A stretch of 64,000 nt of DNA, from NCBI GenBank assembly GCA_963753485.1, contig CAVWCL010000003.1, positions 62,001-126,000 of the forward strand, written 5' to 3'. Below the pieces are notes generated by a model. It was given only the letters and a program-made list of their open reading frames with translations. It was not told where the DNA came from and did no database searches. The DNA is from CAWDLX01 sp963753485. GTDB taxonomy: Bacteria > Actinomycetota > Actinomycetes > Mycobacteriales > Micromonosporaceae. Every line of letters starts with the position of its first letter. Within the stretch, counting starts at the first letter, position 1. The position numbers were made by a program, and so were the translations under genes. Positions 7,782-15,395 of the stretch are shown here, piece after piece.

Positions 7782-8033
7782 CTATCCGGCCAGATCAATC
7801 TCGCGCGGCAGGTCCTCGGCCCGGTCCACGGCAATATCGACGTCGCTCAGCGGCTCGGCCCGCAGGTAGGTCATGAGATCGACCGCCTCGCCCCGCATTC
7901 GCCGATACTCGTTGATGTCGATGACGACGGCAACCTCCTCGCCATGCTTGGTGACGATCTGCGGTTCGCCGGACTCCGCCGCACGCAAGACCTCGCTGAA
8001 GCGCTGCTTCGCCTCCTGAACCTGCCAGTGCAC
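7782..8033 (-). CDS. Phd/YefM-type antitoxin, partner of VapC
   Basis: An 83-residue protein with the Phd/YefM DNA-binding fold: VHWQVQEAKQRFSEVLRAAE, then EPQIVTKHGEEVAVVIDINEYRRM, where the HGEEVAVV strand is diagnostic. The C-terminal segment would wrap the toxin. GTG at 8033 follows AGGAGG at about 11 nt. Type II antitoxins repress their own promoter, and a palindrome at 8047-8058 just upstream is the probable operator. Confidence 0.85.
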   Translation of the reverse strand: MHWQVQEAKQRFSEVLRAAESGEPQIVTKHGEEVAVVIDINEYRRMRGEAVDLMTYLRAEPLSDVDIAVDRAEDLPREIDLAG

Positions 8034-8046
8034 CTGAACCCACCTC

Positions 8047-8067
8047 CTGTCTAGACAGCCTAGACTA
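8047..8067 (-). promoter_or_regulatory. Probable operator of the toxin-antitoxin pair
   Basis: CTGTCTAGACAG (8047-8058) is a perfect 12-bp palindrome and is followed by another CTAGACT half (8061-8067). It lies directly in front of the antitoxin ribosome site, where Phd/YefM proteins bind to repress their own operon. Function is inferred from position and symmetry. Confidence 0.55.
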
Positions 8068-8088
8068 ACCCGGACGACGGCGTCGCGG

Positions 8089-8930
8089 CAAGAGCCCACG
8101 ACCGACGCCGACACGCTCGTCGATCTCGCATGCGACTTGGCCGAGGCCGCGCGCCATGCCGAGGCCGAGACCTGCTTCCGCGCAGCGGTGGCGTTGGGCG
8201 AGCAATGGGTTGAGTTCAACGTCGGGAACGAGTTGGTCGCCCAGAACCGCCCAACCGAGGCGGTCGACGCCTACCACCGGGCGATCGCCGCGGGCGAAAC
8301 CGATGCCTGGTTTGAATATCTTGGCGACCTGTACGGGGCCGGAGAGGCCTACCAACAGGCCGACCTCGCGGTGACCCGGACGCCGCCATGGCGCTGGCCT
8401 ACCTGCTGCGCTACCAGGGTGAGCGCGACGAAGCCGAGGCCGTCGCCCGGCAGGCCGCCGCTCGGGGCAACCTCGAAGCGGTCGGCGCGGCCGCCTGCTG
8501 GGCCTACGACCGGACGCTGGACCCGGGACTCGAAGCGGACCTACGGCGGGGGCCGCGCACTACCCGTCGGCGCGGGCGGACCTGGCGCACGACACCGGAC
8601 GCTGCGACGAGGCGCTACGGGAGCTGACCCTCGAAGCCAAGCTCGGCGAGCAGGTGTGCTGGCTACCGCTGGGCACGCTTCTTCTCGACGTCTACGGCGA
8701 CGTCGAAGCGGCTGAGGACGCCGACCGGGCCGGGATCGCCGCCGGCGACTGTCATTGCCACCACAACCTCGGCCGACTCCTGCTCGAAGAGCGCGACGAC
8801 ATCCTCGCCGCCGCTGAACAGTTCCGCCAAGGCGCGGCCCGCCGGCGACAGCCTGACCCAGCACGCCCTGTGGAACCTCCCGATCGACTCGAACCCGTGG
8901 GCGCTGCGTGGGGTTGCATCCTGTACCTAG
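8089..8930 (+). pseudogene. Tetratricopeptide-repeat gene broken by three frameshifts
   Basis: Homology to a TPR/Sel1-like protein passes through successive frames. The first carries ETCFRAAVALGEQW and NRPTEAVDAYHRAIAAGET. After a one-base loss near 8368 it continues as MALAYLLRYQGERDEAEAVA. After a second loss in the G-run near 8553 it continues as ARADLAHDTGRCDEALREL and AGDCHCHHNLGRLLLEERD. A third shift near 8842 leads to AGDSLTQHALWNLPIDSNPW and a stop at 8928. Restoring single bases at each point gives one continuous repeat protein, so this is a genuine decayed gene. No start codon is certain. Confidence 0.7.
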
Positions 8931-8945
8931 GTACAGGTTTATCGT
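8914..8945 (+). promoter_or_regulatory. MerR-type promoter with operator in a long spacer
   Basis: A -35 TTGCAT (8914-8919) and a -10 TATCGT (8940-8945) are separated by 20 bp, longer than the 17 bp optimum. The spacer contains the perfect 18-bp palindrome CCTGTACCTAGGTACAGG (8920-8937). Over-long spacers holding a palindrome are the hallmark of promoters untwisted by MerR-family activators. The cognate regulator is encoded just downstream at 9299. Confidence 0.8.
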
Positions 8946-8951
8946 GGAGAC

Positions 8952-9302
8952 ATGACTGATCAAAGCCCGGAGCTGGGTTGGGTGCCGGACGCGTGCACGT
9001 TGCCGATCGCCGAGAAGCCAGTGCGGCAGGCCGAGTTCGATGAGCTGTTCTCGGCAACGGTCCGCGACGGCGAACGGCTCGCGCCGCGGCATCTGCGGAT
9101 CACGCTCACCGGCCGCGCAGATCTTGCCGACTCGGTCCGCGATCTTGTTGATCGCGAATTGCAGTGTTGCTCGTTCTTCACCTTCAGCGTTGGCGAACCG
9201 GAGCGAGGCATGGTGCAGCTCGACATCGAGGTCCCCGCCGGACACGTTGACGTCCTGGACGCCTTGCAGGCCCGCGCGTCGGCGGCCCGGGGCCAGCGGT
9301 GA
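8952..9302 (+). CDS. Cysteine-bearing protein of unknown function, first gene of the MerR operon
   Basis: A 116-residue soluble protein. Visible features are WVPDACTLPIAEKPVR at the N-terminus, AEFDELF, and a vicinal cysteine pair in RELQCCSFFTFSVG (about residues 73-86). A Cys near residue 15 plus the CC pair could bind a thiophilic metal. It is translated from the MerR-type promoter just upstream and its stop overlaps the start of merR (GTGA). Similar small proteins accompany MerR regulators in actinobacteria, but I cannot give a function. Confidence 0.7.
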   Translation: MTDQSPELGWVPDACTLPIAEKPVRQAEFDELFSATVRDGERLAPRHLRITLTGRADLADSVRDLVDRELQCCSFFTFSVGEPERGMVQLDIEVPAGHVDVLDALQARASAARGQR

Positions 9303-9736
9303 CCGCCGGCCTGCGTAGCGGTGAGCTGGCCGAGGCCGCCGGGGTGAACCTGCAGACCCTGCGCTACTACGAGCGCCGTGGGCTGTTGGCCGAACCGCAG
9401 CGCAGTCCCGGCGGGCACCGCCTGTATTCCGAAGAGGCGCTGACCGTGCTGCGGGTGATCAAAACGTCGCAGCGGCTCGGGTTCACTCTCGATGAGGTCG
9501 CCGAGCTGGTCGACCTCGGCACCCACCGCCACGGCCGGCGCCACAACAGGAGTCTGCAGCGCCGCGCGGCGGCCAAGCTCACCGAGATCGAGACCAAGAT
9601 AGCCGACTTGCAGGTCATCGCCGGGAACCTGCGGGCCGCCCTCGACGCCGGGTGCGACGACCTGGCCACCTGTGCCACCACCGCCGGCTGCCCCCTGCCG
9701 TTCGCCGACCTGGACCGAGGAAACAACCGATCATGA
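9299..9736 (+). CDS. MerR-family metal-responsive transcriptional activator
   Basis: A 145-residue MerR protein. The winged HTH is at residues 5-72 (RSGELAEAAGVNLQTLRYYE, RRGLL, GGHRLYSEE), followed by the dimerisation helix and a C-terminal metal loop with cysteines at 119, 125 and 131 (AGCDDLATCATTAGCPLP). Mercury MerR has a further Cys near the start of the dimerisation helix; here that region reads GTHRHGRRHN, so the coordination differs and the metal is uncertain. The GTG start overlaps the previous stop. It probably acts on the palindromic promoter at 8914-8945. Confidence 0.85.
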   Translation: MTAGLRSGELAEAAGVNLQTLRYYERRGLLAEPQRSPGGHRLYSEEALTVLRVIKTSQRLGFTLDEVAELVDLGTHRHGRRHNRSLQRRAAAKLTEIETKIADLQVIAGNLRAALDAGCDDLATCATTAGCPLPFADLDRGNNRS

Positions 9737-9993
9737 GGACGCTACGTCGCCTACTGCCGGCGAGCCTCGGCGGGCTCACCGGCCTGGCCTGTGCGCTGTG
9801 CTGCGCCATCCCGCTGCTGCTCGCGGCGGGAATTCTCGGCGGCGCCGGATGGGCGTGGCTGGGCCAGATCCTGCCCGGCGTCGCCGTGGCGCTGGGCGCC
9901 GCGACTGCCCTGGCGTGGTGGTGGGCCCAGCATCGGCGCGGTCATGCTGTCGGTTGCTCCGGCGGCGACTGCTCGTGCGCTACGCCGTCGTGA
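9733..9993 (+). CDS. Small MerT/MerF-like metal transport protein
   Basis: An 86-residue membrane protein with two predicted spans. The first carries a vicinal cysteine pair followed by proline (LACALCCAIPLLLAAG), the arrangement used by MerT and MerF to pass mercuric ions across the membrane. The C-terminal tail has further cysteines (VGCSGGDCSCATPS). The ATG overlaps the merR stop (ATGA), so the three genes from 8952 form one tightly coupled operon. No mercuric reductase lies in the window, so mercury specificity is only suggested. Confidence 0.7.
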   Translation: MRTLRRLLPASLGGLTGLACALCCAIPLLLAAGILGGAGWAWLGQILPGVAVALGAATALAWWWAQHRRGHAVGCSGGDCSCATPS

Positions 9994-10036
9994 TGAACCA
10001 GCGCCGGTCGGCGGCCAGGGCCGCGACCCGGTCTGC

Positions 10037-11005
10037 CTAGCCCTCGGCGGGGGCGGTTGCAGTGGTGCGGGGGCGGAAACGGCCGACGGCGGTCAGACTG
10101 AGGCCCACCACGGCCCATACGGCCAGCACCGACAGCGCCCGCGTCGAGCCGGCGCCGCCGAAGAAGGCGGCGCTGCGGAGCAGGGTTGCGCCGGATCCTA
10201 AGGGCAGGAACTGGCCTACGGTTCCCCACGGCTGGGGCAGCAGTTCCGGCGCGGTGGCCAGCGCCGAGATCGGGTTGCCGAGCAGGAACACCACCAGGAC
10301 GCTCAGCCCGATGCCCGCGTTGCCGCCAACCGCGCCGAGCCCGGTGACCGCTCCGGTCACGGCCAGCGCCAGCAGGGCGATCGCCCCAGCGGCGGCCAGG
10401 TACGAGCCGGCAAGCAGCCCGAGCCCGTGCATCACGCCGGCGGCGACCAGACCGGCGGCGACCGCGAACGCCGCCACCCCGACCAGGCGGGCCACCGGTG
10501 AACTGACCGCGAAGAGCAACGCGGCTCCGTAGGCAAGGCTGGTCAGCAGCAAGGGAAGGAAACCGGAGGCGAAGCCCAGTCCCCGGGGATCGTCCACAGG
10601 GGAGGCGACGATGTCGACGACCGGGACCGGCTGCCCATTGCCGAGCTGCTGGACGGCCTGGGTCAACAGGGTCGCCACCGTCGGGCTGGCCGCGGAAGCC
10701 ACATGGAGGCTGACGCCACCCGCGCCGAGAACGAATGCCGCATAGGCCTTCCGGTCGCGCAGGCCGGCATCGGCGGTCGCGGCGTCGGGAGCGGTGGTCA
10801 CCGCGAATGCGTCCGGCGCCTGCGCGGTCAGGTGGTCGGCGAAGGTCGCGGCCGCCGCCGGCGGACCGGCCACGATCACCGGTACGTCGCGCGGCGCGGT
10901 CTCCTTGGCCGGCCAGGAGAACCAGAGCAGGAGCAGCGCCTGCAGGATCACCACGCCCACGGCGATCACCACTGCGCGGACGAGGGGAGTGGGGGTGCGG
11001 GCCAT
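10037..11005 (-). CDS. Multi-span membrane protein, ABC-2/YhgE-like
   Basis: A 322-residue protein with one N-terminal span, an extracellular loop of about 120 residues (from DVPVIVAGP) and then about five or six closely spaced spans, the layout of YhgE/Pip and ABC-2 type export permeases. No ATPase is adjacent. ATG at 11005 has GGAGG 5 nt upstream, and a longer form is rejected. It diverges from a tetR gene, with a palindrome between, and is probably repressed by it. It is convergent with the metal operon (43-bp gap). Confidence 0.65.
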   Translation of the reverse strand: MARTPTPLVRAVVIAVGVVILQALLLLWFSWPAKETAPRDVPVIVAGPPAAAATFADHLTAQAPDAFAVTTAPDAATADAGLRDRKAYAAFVLGAGGVSLHVASAASPTVATLLTQAVQQLGNGQPVPVVDIVASPVDDPRGLGFASGFLPLLLTSLAYGAALLFAVSSPVARLVGVAAFAVAAGLVAAGVMHGLGLLAGSYLAAAGAIALLALAVTGAVTGLGAVGGNAGIGLSVLVVFLLGNPISALATAPELLPQPWGTVGQFLPLGSGATLLRSAAFFGGAGSTRALSVLAVWAVVGLSLTAVGRFRPRTTATAPAEG

Positions 11006-11066
11006 CGTCGCCTCCAAAGCAGATCCGAGACAGTTCATGTTGCTCCGCCGGCTGCACGCTTGTCAA

Positions 11067-11078
11067 GAACGATCGTTC
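11067..11078. promoter_or_regulatory. Probable TetR operator in a divergent promoter region
   Basis: GAACGATCGTTC is a perfect 12-bp palindrome midway between the divergent membrane-protein (start 11005) and TetR (start 11095) genes. TetR-family repressors usually bind such symmetric sites to control themselves and the divergent neighbour. Confidence 0.65.
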
Positions 11079-11094
11079 GTTTTACATTGGGATC

Positions 11095-11742
11095 GTGCCT
11101 CGCGTCTCCGCTGCCCACCTCGCCGCCCGCCGGCAACAGATTCTCGACGCTGCCCGAACCTGCTTCCTGCGAAACGGCTTCCACGTGACTTCCATGCAGG
11201 ACGTGATCGGTGAGGCCGGGCTCTCGGTCGGCGCCGTCTACCGCTACTTCAAGAGCAAAGACGAGATCATCGAGGCGATCGCCGAGCAGTACGCCAGCGC
11301 GATCGGTGGGGTGCTGGCGACGGTCGTGGCCAACCCGGACCGATCCCTGGTCGAGTCGATGCAGGCGGCGATCGGCGTCATGGACGCCAACAGCGGGCCG
11401 GACGGACCCATCCGGATCGCGGTCCAGGTGTGGGCGGAGGCGGTCCGCGATGCCCACGCCGCGGCCACCGCGAAGACCTTCTTCACCCGCTTCCGCCAGA
11501 ACTTCGTGCGGTTGGCGCGGCGGGCGGTGACCAGCGGTGAGCTACCGGCGGATGCCAACCCGGAGGCGATCGGCGCCGTCCTCTTCTCGACGGTCATGGG
11601 CTACGGCTTGCAGCGAGTGCTCACCGGCTCGCCGTCCCGTGGCGCCTACGCCACCGCCCTGGGCGACCTGCTCGCCCGCCCGCGGCCCGAGAAACCACAC
11701 AGCGGGCGCCGGCGCGCCGCCGCTCGACCTCCGTCGATCTAG
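11095..11742 (+). CDS. TetR/AcrR family transcriptional repressor
   Basis: A 215-residue regulator. The N-terminal HTH spans about residues 10-55: ILDAARTCFLRNGFHVTSMQ, then VIGEAGLSVGAVYRYFKSKD, where the YRYFKSK signature is diagnostic. The C-terminal ligand domain carries no clue to the inducer. The GTG start at 11095 comes 17 nt after the palindrome, so binding there should block its own promoter. The last codons and TAG stop (PPSI, stop) fall inside the 56-bp repeat at 11736, shared with the convergent pepN gene. Confidence 0.88.
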   Translation: MPRVSAAHLAARRQQILDAARTCFLRNGFHVTSMQDVIGEAGLSVGAVYRYFKSKDEIIEAIAEQYASAIGGVLATVVANPDRSLVESMQAAIGVMDANSGPDGPIRIAVQVWAEAVRDAHAAATAKTFFTRFRQNFVRLARRAVTSGELPADANPEAIGAVLFSTVMGYGLQRVLTGSPSRGAYATALGDLLARPRPEKPHSGRRRAAARPPSI

Positions 11743-11791
11743 GGCGTATACACGTGGATGGAGATCAAACCATGTGCACAAGCCCTAGATC
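11736..11791 (+). repeat. 56-bp inverted-repeat element, copy 2, between convergent genes
   Basis: Ends GATCTAGGGC / GCCCTAGATC, 56 bp, same orientation as copy 3. The left end supplies the Ile and TAG stop of tetR and the right end supplies the last residue and TAG stop (11785-11787) of pepN. The symmetric arms could form a hairpin that acts as a bidirectional terminator. Confidence 0.85.
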
Positions 11792-14352
11792 AACGGAGAA
11801 GGGGCGGCGGCGGCGTCGCGGGCGCGGGCGGCGAGCGCCCGCACCATCTGGTCGCGGCCGTCGGTGACCAGCCTGATCAGCGCCGGCGCATGCTCGCCCG
11901 CCAGCCAGGCGTCGACCGCGGCCAGCGTCTCGGCACTGGCGTGGGCGTCCGGGAAGGCGACCATGGCGAAGTAGCGGCCGATCTCCCGCCCGTGCTCGCG
12001 GTAGATACCGTCCAATGCGGACAGATATGCCGGCACCTGTGAGCGTGTCAGTGCTGCGTGCGCCGGGTGGCTGTACCCGACCATGGAGGCGAGGCGGAGC
12101 TCCATCGAACGGTCGTGGCCATCCACGATGGAGCGCCATGCGGCCGCCTTCGCCTCGGCCGTGGGGATCAGGGCGCGGGCGCCCGCCTGGTGGCGTTCTC
12201 CGGTCACTGAGCGGTCCCGGGCAGCCGCCTCGTCGATCTCAGCGGATCCGACCGCCCCGAAGGCAACCAGGCCCTGCAGCATCAACCAGCGCAGGTCCGG
12301 CTCCAGCTGCAGGCCCGCGGGCAGGTCGTTGCCCTGGTACCACCCACGGAGGATCTCGAGCTGGGCCGGCGTACGGGCCGAACCGGCGAACGCCCGTACC
12401 CAGGTCAGCTGCACCGAACTGCCGGGCTCGGCGGCGAGCGCGGCGTCGTGGCAGAGGTCGGCGAAGCGCGCCCATCCCTGTGGCGCCCACGCCGGGTCGG
12501 CGTAGTGGTCCAGCGCGCGGGTCATCGTGGCAACCACCGCGTTGATGAGGGTGGCGTTGTTCTCGGCCAGAAGACCGTTGCACACCAGGGTGAGCAGATC
12601 CCGGGTGGCCATCTCGGCGTCGTTGACCATATCCGCCGCCGCGGCCCAGCAGGTCGCCCGGGCAAGGGCGGAGCCGAAGCGCTGGATGTTGTCGAGCACG
12701 CTCGCCAGTGAGCGCTCGTCCAGCCGTACCTTGGCATAGGTGAGGTCGTCGTCGTTGAGCAGCAGCACGTCCGCGGCGCGCACGCCATGCAGGGCGGGGA
12801 TCTCGGTACGGGCGCCCTGCACCTCGAGTTCGATCCGCTCGCGCCGCACGAGTTGGGCGCCGACCAGGTCGTAGAGCCCGACCGCCATCCGGTGGGTGCG
12901 CAGGGTCGGGTAGCCCGCCGGCGCCTCCTGTAGCACGGCGACGCCGGTGTACCTGCCGTCGGCCGCGACCATGAGCTCCGGCCGCAGCGTGTTGACCTGA
13001 GCGGTGCCGAGCCACACGGTGGCGAACTCGCGCACCGGTCGGCCGGAGGCGGCGACGAGGGCGCCCACGAGGTCGTCGAAGGTGGCGTTGCCCCAGGCGC
13101 GCTCGGCGAAGTAGGCCCGCAGCGCCGCGGTGAAGGCGTCGATACCGACGTACGCAGCGAGCTGTTTGAGCACGGACGCGCCCTTACGGTACGTGATCGC
13201 GTCGAAGTTGGTCTCAGTCGACTCGACATCGGGGATATCGGCCGAGATCGGGTGGGTGCTGGAGAGCTGGTCGGCCTCGATCCCGGCGCGATTGATCTCG
13301 ATCGCGAAGACGGCCCAGGGCTCGGGCAGGTCGGTCGCCTCCGCCATTGACCAGAACGCGGCCCAGGTGGCGAATGCCTCGTTGAGCCAGAGATCGTCCC
13401 ACCACTGCATGGTGACGAGGTCGCCGAACCACATGTGGGCGAGCTCGTGGAGGATGATCATGCCGCGGAGCACGCGGTCGGCCTCGGTCGGGGTGGAGCG
13501 GAAGATGAGGAACCGTTCGCCGAAGACGATGCACCCGAAGTTCTCCATCGCGCCCTGGTACTCGGGCACGGCGACGTGGTCGTACTTCGGCAGCGGATAC
13601 GGCTGGCCGAACTGCTTTTCGAAGAAGTCCATCCCGCGCCGGGTCAGGTCGAAGACCTCGTCGGCGTCGAGGTACTCGCATAACGACGGCCGGCAGTAGA
13701 TGCCCAGGTCCCGCCCGTCGACCGAGCGACGGACCTCGGCGTACGGGCCGGCGCAGATGGCGTTGAGGTAGGTGCTCATGCGGGGCGAGGCCGCGAAGTG
13801 GACCACGGCGGCGCCGGTGGCGTCGATCTCGCGGCCGCTGGCCGGCATGTTCGAGATGGCCTGCCACCGGGCGGGAATCCGCACATGCCAGGTGAAGGTG
13901 GCCTTCAGGTCGGGCTGGTCGAAGCAGGCGAAGACGAGTTGGGCGGCGGCCGGCTCGAACGACGTGTAGAGGTACAGCTCGCCGTCGGCGGGGTCGACGC
14001 TGCGGTGCATGCCCCGGCGGCCGGCCACGTACTCGAAGTCGGCCACCACCCGCAGCTCGTTCTCCGCGGCCAGGGCGGGCAGCGGCAGGCCGGTCTGGAC
14101 CGCCCATCCCCGGGTGTCGAGCGCAGCTCCGTTCAGGGTGGCCTCGACGATCCGCTCGGCCGCCACGTCGATCGACTCCGTCGAGGCGGGCCTGGAGCAG
14201 CGGAAGCGGATCGTGGTCGCGGTGCGGAAGGTGCCCTCGCGCGGACCCCCACTCTCATCGGCGAGGTCGAGCGTGATGTCGTAGGAGACGACATCGATCA
14301 GGGCGGCGCGACGCTCCGCGGCTACCCGGGTCAGATTGCGCCCTGATGTCAC
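11785..14352 (-). CDS. pepN: Aminopeptidase N (M1 zinc metallopeptidase)
   Basis: An 855-residue cytoplasmic M1 peptidase that removes N-terminal residues from peptides. The exopeptidase signature YQGAMENFG is near residue 268, the zinc site HELAHMWFGD near 301, and the third ligand Glu in LWLNEAFATW near 322, followed by the ERAP1-like helical C-terminal domain. Length fits actinobacterial PepN. GTG at 14352 is chosen because GGAGG lies 7 nt upstream; the TTG two codons earlier is too close to it. The carbonic anhydrase gene lies 97 bp upstream in the same direction. Confidence 0.93.
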   Translation of the reverse strand: MTSGRNLTRVAAERRAALIDVVSYDITLDLADESGGPREGTFRTATTIRFRCSRPASTESIDVAAERIVEATLNGAALDTRGWAVQTGLPLPALAAENELRVVADFEYVAGRRGMHRSVDPADGELYLYTSFEPAAAQLVFACFDQPDLKATFTWHVRIPARWQAISNMPASGREIDATGAAVVHFAASPRMSTYLNAICAGPYAEVRRSVDGRDLGIYCRPSLCEYLDADEVFDLTRRGMDFFEKQFGQPYPLPKYDHVAVPEYQGAMENFGCIVFGERFLIFRSTPTEADRVLRGMIILHELAHMWFGDLVTMQWWDDLWLNEAFATWAAFWSMAEATDLPEPWAVFAIEINRAGIEADQLSSTHPISADIPDVESTETNFDAITYRKGASVLKQLAAYVGIDAFTAALRAYFAERAWGNATFDDLVGALVAASGRPVREFATVWLGTAQVNTLRPELMVAADGRYTGVAVLQEAPAGYPTLRTHRMAVGLYDLVGAQLVRRERIELEVQGARTEIPALHGVRAADVLLLNDDDLTYAKVRLDERSLASVLDNIQRFGSALARATCWAAAADMVNDAEMATRDLLTLVCNGLLAENNATLINAVVATMTRALDHYADPAWAPQGWARFADLCHDAALAAEPGSSVQLTWVRAFAGSARTPAQLEILRGWYQGNDLPAGLQLEPDLRWLMLQGLVAFGAVGSAEIDEAAARDRSVTGERHQAGARALIPTAEAKAAAWRSIVDGHDRSMELRLASMVGYSHPAHAALTRSQVPAYLSALDGIYREHGREIGRYFAMVAFPDAHASAETLAAVDAWLAGEHAPALIRLVTDGRDQMVRALAARARDAAAAPSPLI

Positions 14353-14448
14353 GACCAAACCTCCGTCGCCTCGTCCTGCCTGACCGTGCGTATCCTACGG
14401 TCCGCCCGGGCCGCCATCGACTCGTACCGTTGGCCCGACCCGGGGTGC

Positions 14449-15075
14449 TCAGAGCCCGTGCGCGCAGAGGCGGCGCACGCTCCCTTCGGCCAACCGGTAC
14501 GAGAGGCCGACCACACCCAGCTGGCCGGCGCGCACCCGCTCGGCGATCAGGGCGGATCGTTGCACCAGCAGGTCGGTGGTGTACCGCACGTGCTCCTCGA
14601 CCGCGGCGTCGGCGTCGGTGCGCACGCGGTCACGGACCGCGAGCACGCTGAGCATCACCCGTTCCACGACGTCACGGACGAAGCCCGGTGGGGTGACTCC
14701 GTGCTGCAACGCATCCAGGGTGGCGGCGATGGCGCCGCACGAGTCGTGCCCGAGCACCGCGACCAATGGCGTGTCCAGAGTGGCCACCGCCTGTTCGATG
14801 CTACCCAGCACCTCGGGGCCCACCACGTGCCCGGCGGTGCGTACCACGAACAGGTCGCCAAGACCGCGATCAAAGATGATCTCAGCCGCCAGCCGGGAGT
14901 CGGCGCAGCCGAAGAGTACGGCGAACGGGCGCTGGCCCGGGGCGAGCGCCGCCCGGTGGTCGGCATCCTGGTTAGGGTGGATCCGCTCACCGGTGACGAA
15001 GCGCGAATTCCCGGCGAGCAGGAGATCCAGCGCTTCGGCCGGCGTTGTGGGCTCATCCGGCGCCGACGGTGTCAT
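14449..15075 (-). CDS. Beta-class carbonic anhydrase
   Basis: A 208-residue zinc enzyme interconverting CO2 and bicarbonate. The zinc ligands are visible: Cys in LFGCADSRL (residue about 54, with the catalytic Asp/Arg dyad), and the later His and Cys in LGHDSCGAI (about 106-110). ATG at 15073-15075 has AGGAG 5 nt before it, and longer forms are rejected. It precedes pepN in the same direction with a 97-bp gap and may be co-transcribed. It is divergent from the GGDEF-EAL gene at 15396. Confidence 0.92.
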   Translation of the reverse strand: MTPSAPDEPTTPAEALDLLLAGNSRFVTGERIHPNQDADHRAALAPGQRPFAVLFGCADSRLAAEIIFDRGLGDLFVVRTAGHVVGPEVLGSIEQAVATLDTPLVAVLGHDSCGAIAATLDALQHGVTPPGFVRDVVERVMLSVLAVRDRVRTDADAAVEEHVRYTTDLLVQRSALIAERVRAGQLGVVGLSYRLAEGSVRRLCAHGL

Positions 15076-15395
15076 CGAGGCTCCTGACCATCCACTGTAG
15101 AACTGCGCAGGCGCGGGACCGGACCCGCGACGCGGCCGGGTCAACGCCGGCCATCGCGAAGATCCTGGCACGCCGTGCTGGCGCCTGGTTCGGCAGGCCC
15201 CGCCGCGACGCCCGCCGGCCCACCGGAGCCGGGCCCGCGGCCGGTGGTGAGTGCCCGCGGCAACGCTGCGTGAGGCTGCGCGATCGCGCTTGGCGGCGTA
15301 CCGGCGCGACTACCCTGGATGCAGATGGCGCAGGTCGGCAAGGGGGCGCAGAGCGGTCCGGGGGCGACGCCGAGTCGACGCCCCCGGGAGCCACG
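15076..15395. other. Divergent intergenic region
   Basis: This 320-bp stretch separates the carbonic anhydrase and GGDEF-EAL genes and must hold both promoters. It is very GC-rich and I see no convincing -35/-10 pair, repeat or small gene in it. Confidence 0.4.
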
